This document shows positions 9,101-17,200 of a stretch of DNA of 25,000 bases, one piece after another. This stretch comes from Mnemiopsis leidyi (taxonomy: Eukaryota > Ctenophora > Tentaculata > Lobata > Bolinopsidae): assembly GCA_000226015.1 (NCBI GenBank), contig JH152800.1:215275-240274 (forward strand). The letters are read 5' to 3'. The notes below the pieces were generated by a model. It saw only the letters and a list, made by a program, of their open reading frames with translations, ran no database searches and was not told the origin of the DNA. A program made the position numbers and the translations under genes. Position 1 is the first letter of the stretch. Each line of letters begins with the position of its first letter.

Positions 9101-11509
9101 GAGCTGCAGAAGAGAAACAGGTAAAGTTATATCTAACTTATCTGTAGCGATAAATTTGCTATAAAATCTTGTCGGAAACTTAAGGTTCACAAGATCAAGA
9201 CTCGAGTTTCTGTTTTGTGGAACAAAAACCCCTGAAATAATCATACGCCATAGTTTTTCTATCTGAATATTTGTGATGCACTGTGCGGTTTCACCGACAA
9301 CTGGGAACCTCCAGGGATCAGGTTTTACCGAAGTCATGAGAAGTATACTGAACTGTGTGTTGAGATTTAGAGAGATTTAGAAGTAATTCAAAGAAATGGA
9401 TTGAGATAACCGTGGGACTGATTGGGCTGTGTGATGTGATTCCCCTGGGTACCCAGATTCCAAGGTTCCCAGTTGTCGGCCACCGGGTAGTATTACTCAA
9501 AGTGCGGTAGTATTACTCTAAGTGCGGTAGTGTTTCTTTTAGTGCGATAGTGTTTCCCAAACACTTGCTCGACATTCTTTACATTTTACTGATGACAGAT
9601 ACATTGAAACTGAGATGCTCTGTCTGTGTCTTTTAATTAAATACAGCCGCATACTAATTTCTATCCTTACAGTAAATCTACCCTCTTACTGCTTACTAGT
9701 GCCACTAACAAACTAAAGCAATACACTAACCTTTTCAAATCACCGTCCTCAAATTACAGCCCAACATAAACTTTCCTCCTCCAAGCGGATGCATTAATTT
9801 GACAGATCAACTTATGCAAACTAATCACATATTTAAATTTTATCACACGTGATAATTTGGGCCATGAAAATTGTGGGATTATGCTCACAAACCAGGCCAC
9901 TATAATGATAATCTCGATAAGTTATCTGTGATTATCTAATCATGCCATATGAGTTAAACTGCTAACACGACCTCGCTCAGGAGCCTGATGGAACAGCTGA
10001 AGAAGGCAGTGTGCGCTACCAAGAAACTGTCGGTCGGCTCACAGACTACCACATGTCTCATGGTAAATTAATTTTGCTATACCAGATTTGTTAGTACACC
10101 AGATTTGTTGATATGCCAGACTCCCTAATTTTAATTTGCCCTACTCATACCTGTCAGATCTTAATTAAGTTCCTTACAGATAAACGCTGTAATTTCAGAG
10201 CTAAAATTTCTGTATGAGTGGCGTAAACCTTAGTTTCAGTTTTAGAAGTAAAAAAAAATTTCTGAAATAGGAATCTGGTTTAATAAGGAGTTTTACCATG
10301 ACTTAATTTCAGGGCATCCTCCTCTCGTTTACATTCTTCCTGTTTCCTCTTTTCTCATCGCCATTTGAGTCAGCCAAATCTCAGGCCACATCAAATATCA
10401 GTAAGTACGGTTTAATCTGATTTGTGGTAATTTCACCTTGTTTACACGGATCGTTGCTGTACAGTTGGCTGTGATGATCTCATCATTGGCCCCTTATTAA
10501 ATAATAGACCCGAAATGTAATTAGTGATATTTATTTGTGTAAGGTGTACAAAGCGAATGTAAACAGCTTACTCGCCCCTTATTGTTACATATGAATAGCC
10601 ATGATCGCATATATCTGCTAAATTCCGGATGCTGGGACAGACTAATATCAGCGCACTTGCCTGTGTTTTCACTACATGACGCTACCAAAGTTCTAATAAA
10701 GCGTTAGATCAACCGTGCGATCCGTATTGTTTTCGATACAGTGTTATAGACCTCTTATATTCTGGTGAAATGGTTCACAGTTGATGAACTATGAACAAAA
10801 TGTTACCACGAGATTATGATTCCTCATATTTGGAAACATTTTGGAAACATGTTTCAATGTGAAAAAAACAACAACCAGGCACATGAGAACTGGTTTCGGG
10901 GTCAAACAAAATGTTTCCACTTTGAGGAATCATCTATTGCCCACCACCTGCTAAGGAGTCATCCCATTAATGATTTATAGAAACCTATTTACCTAGCAAA
11001 CAGTAGCGCGCGATGACTTGCATGCCACTCGAATTTGCGCAGTTATCCAGATGTTTTATTTTAAGAAATTTTCGCGCGCGCAAAATGGCTACGTGGCCTC
11101 TCACATGGTCGGTGGAAGCATTAGATCATCGCTTATCGCCTTTATAATTCCATTGTATTCATTGCGCAACGTTTGGCTTGTTGCCAGGCTACAGATGGTA
11201 TCCACGGTAACACCCGAACTAAACACATAGTTAGCTGGTAGTGGTTGTTACAGCCGAAATCTTAGAATTAACCGAAATCTTTAATCCCTAAATTAGCCCC
11301 TAAATTAAATATTTCTAAGCACGTTTATTTAACAGCCCACATTTTCAGTCCCCGGAAGAAGTCTGCTATCAATCTCAGACACGCCCCGAGCGTCCTTTAT
11401 CGAGATTGTCTTCGACTACATCGTGGAGAAGCTGGACAACACCATGGATATGTACACAGCCGCTCCCGAGACCGTATTTATCAACAATGACACTCTTTTT
11501 CTGACTTGA
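3158..11509 (+). CDS. CREB3L: CREB3/OASIS-family ER membrane-bound bZIP transcription factor, ten exons
   Basis: Exons by GT-AG and phase: 3158-3283, 3516-3593, 3681-3834, 3993-4102, 4276-4362, 7968-8074, 9052-9120, 9981-10062, 10313-10400, 11349-11509; all junctions keep frame, giving 353 aa. Residues 1-156 are acidic and Ser/Asp rich (activation region). Residues 157-187 are the conserved block before the bZIP ([16 protein letters not shown], then LTKNEER). The basic region is about 187-217 ([15 protein letters not shown]); the zipper follows (L218, L232, L239, L246). [20 protein letters not shown] (about 266-285) is the membrane segment, and RSLL at 304-307 fits the site-1-protease RxxL site. 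By family knowledge the protein sits in the ER membrane and is released in the Golgi by S1P/S2P to act in the nucleus on secretory and stress genes. Start chosen at ATG 3158 (context GCAATGG). The exon 3 acceptor could also be 3 nt downstream. The exact paralogue (CREB3, L1-L4) is not resolved. Confidence 0.95.
5069..5245. promoter_or_regulatory. E-box and CCAAT cluster, possible internal promoter
   Basis: CACGTG occurs at 5069-5074, 5090-5095 and 5122-5127; CCAAT/ATTGG at 5147-5151, 5200-5204, 5221-5225 and 5241-5245; AAGATGGC, a YY1/TISU-like start context, at 5184-5191. The ATG at 5187 opens [17 protein letters not shown] before a possible phase-0 donor GTAATT at 5238, which could join the phase-0 bZIP exon. 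Dense motifs of this type are typical of metazoan promoters, but there is no direct evidence of transcription. Confidence 0.3.
6018..6039. repeat. 9-bp-arm hairpin
   Basis: AAGATTTAC, CGGT loop, GTAAATCTT: perfect arms. Function unknown. Confidence 0.6.
7624..7692 (+). repeat. 23-bp tandem repeat, three copies
   Basis: ACAAATTTTAGACTTCTGTG, CAC is repeated at 7624, 7647 and 7670; the middle copy has three changes. Confidence 0.9.
7868..7969 (+). repeat. 51-bp tandem duplication carrying the acceptor of the bZIP exon
   Basis: 7868-7918 and 7919-7969 differ at one base. Each unit holds CACAATGTCACGTCT and ends CATCTGCTCTTCAGAA, so the 3' splice site of exon 6 is present twice. The unit length is 17 codons, and the second unit has no stop in the exon frame. 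Confidence 0.95.
7968..8074 (+). CDS. CREB3L: CREB3-like exon 6: DNA-binding basic region
   Basis: Encodes [16 protein letters not shown] and the rest of the basic region up to GGLER; it starts in phase 0 and ends in phase 2 (CGA AG, then GTGAGG). Placing the acceptor at CTTCAG 7967 gives LTK joined to NEER, matching the LTKxEER of known CREB3 proteins. A duplicate acceptor 51 bp upstream (7916) is also open in frame and would add 17 residues. Confidence 0.95.
8075..9051 (+). other. intron 6 of the CREB3-like gene
   Basis: No gene seen. A minus-strand open frame at 8178-8531 looks random. Minor duplicated words (GTGCCGGTA at about 8674-8697, ACACTTCCTG at about 8276-8320) are the only structure. 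Confidence 0.6.
9052..10062 (+). CDS. CREB3L: CREB3-like exons 7 and 8: leucine zipper and start of membrane segment
   Basis: Exon 7 (9052-9120) encodes [20 protein letters not shown] and ends in phase 2 at AACAG, then GTAAAG. Exon 8 (9981-10062) encodes [20 protein letters not shown] and then QTTTCLM, ending in phase 0 before GTAAAT. The spacing of L232, L239 and L246 continues the zipper from L218, and QTTTC corresponds to the QTSTC motif preceding the membrane helix in CREB3 proteins. Confidence 0.93.
9121..9980 (+). other. intron 7 of the CREB3-like gene
   Basis: No gene seen. It contains a 20-bp tandem repeat at 9484-9563. Confidence 0.6.
9484..9563 (+). repeat. 20-bp tandem repeat, four copies
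   Basis: Units of the type GCGGTAGTATTACTCAAAGT start at 9484, 9504, 9524 and 9544; later units diverge (GTAGTGTTTCTTTTAGT). Confidence 0.85.
10313..11509 (+). CDS. CREB3L: CREB3-like exons 9 and 10: membrane segment, S1P site and luminal tail
   Basis: Exon 9 (10313-10400) starts [18 protein letters not shown], a hydrophobic helix followed by the SPF motif of the family. Exon 10 (11349-11509) starts [14 protein letters not shown], with RSLL as a likely S1P cleavage site about 18 residues into the lumen, and ends ...NNDTLFLT then TGA at 11507-11509. NDT in this tail is a possible N-glycosylation site. Confidence 0.92.
10401..11348 (+). other. intron 9 of the CREB3-like gene
   Basis: No coding match. 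It contains a 118-bp inverted-repeat element at 10816-10933. Confidence 0.6.
10816..10933. mobile_element. 118-bp MITE-like element with long inverted repeats
   Basis: The left end ATGATTCCTCATATTTGGAA, ACATTTTG matches the reverse complement of the right end, CAAAATGTTTCCACTTTGAG, GAATCAT, over about 27 bp with few mismatches. No coding capacity. The family and target duplication cannot be fixed from one copy. Confidence 0.65.
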
Positions 11510-11920
11510 GGTTTTGATGATGAAGAGAGAGACTATCATTTTGCTGTTTTGTAGATAGTTGAAAACTTTTTTACAGACCCCATAGCGCCATTGCTATCGC
11601 CGTTTAAGCGCAATTGTACACTGAATTGTGCATATTTGATGATGATTTCAGTCAGTAAACGCCAAATGTTTATTGGTGACCGCCGTTATTGACGACCGTT
11701 GTTGTTTTTGATTGAAATTATATGAAAATTCATTTCACCAGCCTAATTGAAATCCGAGAATTTCTTTTAAATTATTTTCTTGTAAAGCATGTGTAAATTA
11801 GGGATTCTTACTTTCTCAAATTTGAAATCGAGTTTCCAGTGTTTGTATCCAAACAAAATGAACAAACCACTTCGTTGTTTTATATAATTTTATGATTCAG
11901 CCAGTACATGTGAGCAGACA

Positions 11921-11926
11921 AATAAA
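11921..11926 (+). terminator. CREB3L: poly(A) signal of the CREB3-like gene
   Basis: First AATAAA after the stop codon, 412 bp downstream of it. Confidence 0.6.
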
Positions 11927-11942
11927 ACAAATATATCAAACA

Positions 11943-11948
11943 TTTATT
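11943..11948 (-). terminator. EML: poly(A) signal of the EML gene
   Basis: AATAAA on the minus strand, the first one after the EML stop (376 bp downstream). Confidence 0.55.
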
Positions 11949-12323
11949 CCATTGCACGCTGTTCGCACCAAATGCCCGATATTCTAGTCAACAAGATGTC
12001 GCATTTTGCCGAAATTCAAAAACTGTTGTATTAAAGCAAATGTTATTATCAAAATATAATTTCCGCTTTCTTCAACTAACAAAAATGTCGTGTAATTTAA
12101 ATAAAAATTAACATAAAAATAAAGAAGTATTCGCAAGAACGCTGAGCATAATAACAATACCAATATAAAGATATCGGGAAATGAACGTCTTCATCAAACG
12201 AAGACCCGACTTAATCTTGAAACAACTACAACACACACGTTCATAAAACATAATGATCTTAACACATAAGTATCCGGGGGTAACGCCGACCATGTAAGTC
12301 CGATGAGAGAGACAGAGAGCCTC

Positions 12324-14205
12324 TCAGCAGATTCCCCACTGGATGATGGACTGGTCTCGACCTCCGAGGGAGAAGACTTCCTTGTCGCCGCGCAAGAAAC
12401 GTACTTTGGTGACGTGAGCACTGTGTCCTCGGAAACTTGACCATTCAGCCTGACGAATGAATAAGAGTTATAGGTTTGACAAAAGTTTAATATTTAAGGA
12501 GAGTACATGCGTTTTCATAGTAAGTAATAGTTTCAAACTCTAGGAAAAAGCTTACAAATTATAATGAACACTTCAGCAGCCATGAAATTATTTAATCGGT
12601 CACGCACAAATAGTTAAATGCCACTTATAACAAGACATCATGTGTAAACATTCACATACTATTGAAAAATCAAGTCGATATACAGAACAAGACTTACGGC
12701 GGGGTCACAACAGGGATATCTGAACAGGTTGACAAGTCCAAAGTCGTCAGCAGTGACCAGGAGCTTGTTGTTGTGAGACTTGCTCAGCGAGTTTATGTCG
12801 GTACCGTCGTACCCGACCGGCCAGATACCTGGGGAGGGAGAAATATTTGAATCAATCTTTTCTCCTTTTTTGTATGTTAATCACCTACAGTCGCGGCCAT
12901 CACGTGCTCTCACGCATTTTTGGCCTGGAGAAAATTCTAGCCGCGCATCGCCCGTTAACTTTTTTGAGCAATCAACATCTTCTGTTTGTACCTGCATCTA
13001 ACAGTTAGACTAAGATGAAAATAGCTTCAAATGTTTCAAATCTGAACACTGAAAATGCTAGCAAGACGTTTGCGTCGAACTAGCCCTGCAGCCATCGGCG
13101 ACAGCGCCCATGTTGAAACAGGTCAGTCGCCACGCAAAGCGCACTTTACGCCCTCAGCCGCACACTGTACGCGCTCAGCCACGCAAAGCACACTGTACGC
13201 CCTCAGCCACGCAAAGCACACTGTACACCATCAGCCACGCAAAGCAGACTGTACGCCCTCAGCCACGCAAAGCACACTGTACGCCCACAGCCACGCAAAG
13301 CGCACTGTACGCCCTCAGCCCTCTCGAACGTATCACAACATGAAACAGGAATATGCCACAAAGTAATCCGCCTATCGACTATCGACCTAAGAAGTTTCAG
13401 GGGTACTTATAGACCAGGCGGGGATAAGCACAATGCACATACCGCAAACAGGGAAGCCAAGAGTACAGGTGTAAGTAGCCATGTTGACATCCCTCATATC
13501 CTTAGTGCTGGTGATCTGATCTCCGTTGGTGGCATCCCAGAAGAGATGCTCGTAGTCCCCTGACGTTGTCTGCAGAACCTGGGCACGGTGAATAGGTAGC
13601 AGGAGTTATGGGACAGCGAGGATGGAGGTATAAGCAGTATTGTACATTGTACAGTTTGTATTGCAACACACATACTGAGTGTACATCATACTTGAAAGCA
13701 GAAAACTTCAAATACATTACACTCAAAGATTGCTAAAAGGATACGGGACAAACAGTGACATACCTTTCCGTCATCAGAGAAGTCAAGATGAGTTATGAAG
13801 GAGGAATGTCCAGCACATTTACCGATAGGTTTGTAGTCCGCTCTCAGATTGCTGCTTTCAAACAGGTATACGTAGTTGTCATGGGAACCAACAGCAATGC
13901 AGTTACCGTCTGATGTTTTCATGTTATGAACGTATTTCATTAAACTAATCGTTTTAGAGTATGTTCAATAACTGACTTTAATCAATCTGTTAAATGAAAA
14001 TCGAGAAGAAAACAACATGGAAGTTATAAAATCAGATAAAAACACTGACAAGTTTAAAGTGAACAAAACGTTTTAGACCAACCAGGACTGTAGCTGATAG
14101 CGTCTATTTGTTCAGGTCCAGATTTGTAAGATGAGAGGATGAGACCGTTATTACTGTCCAGGACCCACCATTCTCCAGTAGTACTGGCTACTGCCAACAC
14201 ACTTC
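12324..14205 (-). CDS. EML: EML exons 10-14, C-terminal propeller
   Basis: Exons 14205-14083, 13909-13764, 13578-13443, 12828-12698 and 12449-12324 encode in order GSVLAVASTTGEWWVLDSNN, SYSPD, GNCIAVGSHDNYVYLFE, CAGHSSFITHLDFSDDGK, VLQTTSGDYEHLFWD, IWPVGYDGTDINSLSKSHNN, ADDFGLVNLFRYPC and FRGHSAHVTKVRFLRGDKEV, ending IIQWGIC. The acceptor of the second exon must be CATCAG (13909) because only that one restores SYSPDGN across the junction. Confidence 0.95.
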
Positions 14206-17200
14206 CTGTTAACATGTAACAAGTTATTTTCAATTCAGATTACACTTCCTGTAAACACAACCAGTAATTACAAGTCAGAGGAAAACATCGAATATGTACA
14301 ATCTTTTGCGTGCTATGTAGAAAGTTAAAAAAGAAGATGGAACGGAAGTTAAAACGGTAGCTCAGTAAAACTGTAACTGGGAATAGCTAGGCTATCAACA
14401 AACCACAAGGGGAGAAGCAGCAAGCCTGGGCAGGTTTCTCCACTTTGAAGATGTGTTTGGGAGTGTGACTCTCGGCGTCCCAGATGTAGACCACCTTGTC
14501 TTGTCCGACAGTGGCGAAAGTGTTCTCACTGGGGTGTTCGGCTCCTCCCCAGAGATCTCCTGCGCCGTGTCCCTGCGATGTAGTTTTGTGAGAGGGGGAG
14601 TAGATACAGTCTAGTTTGTCCAAATTTCCGTCGAATCTAAGTTCAAGCATTACAGCAAAGTTATGGAAAACCTCTAAAGATTAAAATTTCTTCGAGCTTC
14701 AAAGTTCGAAATCATTTGGTAAAGAATACAAAATATTAAAGTTTATTTAACTCACAAAGATGATCTGTTCTGGCTGATCTCCAAACTTGCCGAACAACAT
14801 TCCGTTATTGTACGTTCCCACGGCAAGATCTTCCCCAACAAAGGTCAAAGCTTTGACCCGGCCATGAGTAGCGGAGTCGAGCTCCCAAGTATCTTCCGAT
14901 GAAAGATCAGCAGATTTAAACTTCTTAACTTTGCAGTCCTGTCCACCCGTGTACACTTCGTCTCCTTTCACTGCTATCGAGTAAATTGAGCCCTGGAAAG
15001 AGTGGTGTTTTCAGCAGTTAGGATATGTCTTACCGTCTTAAAAACGCAAGAAAGAGAGGGTGAAATATGCAGTTTTAGTGTATACTGACAGTAGGCAATT
15101 AATCGGAAAGTTAGAGGAAATATGGCGGCAACTTGTTTGAAACGACGTGTCCGTTATCTACAGTCTTGAATTTCACATTGTAAAAAGCGTGGACACGCGT
15201 GAGCTCATTGTACGAAGTAGGCCAAATTATTTTCGCGCGTTCCATTAAACATGTGCGCGTTAAAATGTGCCATTCTGGCTCATTCGAATGGAGATAATAT
15301 TTCTTCTTTTGTGTGAGCCTTTTATCTCTGTAAGAGACGTTGAAACCCTTCCAACCCTATTCTATTGCTACTGTTGTAATTAAATGCAAGAAACGTCCAC
15401 ATTTATCGTTCAGTATCCAGTTTATTAGCCGTCCTGATGACTGATCTTATCAGGTTACTAATATTTAAACATTAACTGTCTAAACTCTCTTACCTCATGC
15501 GCCCCGACTTTAGCCTTTGAAATCTTTCTCTCATCTGAAACATCATTTGTGAGTAATCCGTATAGATGTGATAATCTTGACCTTGAAATACAAAACATGC
15601 AACGATACGTGTGGGGATTGACACGATGCCAGTAGACCGTTTAAAAAAGTAAAACACTGAACGTACGGCAAAGATTATGCCATATAAAAGCCTTAAAGTT
15701 ATCTAATATCTCCATCTTGACAAATTTTGAATAATGACGGTCTCATATTTCATAAAAATGCGAATATCTCAAGTGCTTCCATTTTGAGTTAGGTATAAGA
15801 GATGTGGTTTTTTTACCGTTAGCGATTGTGACCAAATCATAAAGTTAACGCAGCGAATGTACAAACGAATGAACAAATTCAAATAATAAGCAAAAGAAAG
15901 CAAGTTAAGAAATGTACAATTCAGCTGGTCTAATAACTTACTTGGGTTCCAGAGGAACAAGTTTCCGTTACTGTCTCCTGTTATAGGCTCCCCTTTGTCG
16001 GTAAAGGCTAGCGAAGTTATAAACCTTGGTTTTGGATGTTTCTGAAAATGCAAATTAAGTGAAAACATGAGATAAGGGTTGTTGTATAGAACGTTCTTAT
16101 GTAAGATGAGATTTATGCTATAATTTCACATAAAGAATGTAATTTCGGACGTTGGAAATTGAGGCCAAGAAAATTTCAAGGGCTTAATTAGCACAATTGG
16201 TAATTGGTACATGAAGGACAGAGGATTATAATGCAATATAAATACAGACATGTTAGCACAAAATACCAGGAAATAATATGTAAAACCACAGAGAGTGTCT
16301 GTTACATATTTTCCTTCAGACCACTGCCCACAAAAACAAGTGCTACTCTACATCAAAACAGCGGTGTTTATTTTACATTTTGTAACTTTTTACCATGGCT
16401 CTGCTACATGTCATCTTGTATACACTTTTTGCTATACCAACCGTTGTCAAATGTATGTACATTTTACCAGTGGAACGAAATTGTATAGGCCATAATATCC
16501 ATACAATTTACTGTCGGCTTCGATTATTAGACCAATATCTATAATCGCTGCTATTCAATCTTGAGACAGGAAAGAAAGTTACAGCTTAACATACAGCTGT
16601 TTCAACCTAAACTATCCCTCTCCAAATCGATCAAAACGTCAGGTAAACAGCCGGAAATTGGACCGGGAGCTGGAATTACCGACGACACAATGTTTTCTCT
16701 GACTTTCCCCAGCCCGAGAGACTCTAGAAATTATGTTAGATTTATACCTGACCTAGGTAAGAGCAAGTTTCGTGTGCAGATAATGATATTCATTTCGAAA
16801 TGTACTCTATACATTGCACTGGCGACGCTTTTATCGTGCAGGCTTATTGAACTTATTACTTTAAAAAGCATGGCTCATCTTAATATTTCATTTTGCGATA
16901 GAGCGGACTTTTATCGTGAATATTTTCAGCCCTTATCAAAGTAATCACATTGATTAAAACACTCAGCGTGTATGATTCGATTATCGCATCAGCCGGACAT
17001 GCGATTTAGACAGATTCTCACCAGCTGCGTACACCACCTCACAACTCACAGACTCTTCCCATTGTGAAGTGACATAAAGTTGCATATTTTGCATGACATG
17101 CATAACACGCATAATTTTGTCAGCAAGCTTCAGAGTTCAGATATGATGATTAAAGGACAACGGTTCATACAACTGTTCATACGATACATAATGTTTTGAA

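Larger units (their letters stand above)
11510..12323. other. shared 3' region of the convergent CREB3-like and EML genes
   Basis: AT-rich 814-bp spacer between the two stop codons; it should contain both 3' UTRs. The first clear poly(A) signals in each direction are 11921-11926 (+) and 11948-11943 (-), so the two transcript ends would overlap by a short stretch. Confidence 0.6.

Noticed and set aside
13055-13366. Two overlapping open frames rich in ATQSTLY/RKAHCTPS repeats
   Set aside because: They are translations of the 28-bp minisatellite; the period is not a multiple of three, so frames interchange.
13913-13940. Alternative start of the EML exon at an ATG (MKYVHNMKT) upstream of GNCIAVGSHDN
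   Set aside because: The acceptor CATCAG at 13909 restores SYSPDGN across the junction as in all EMLs; the upstream codons are intronic.
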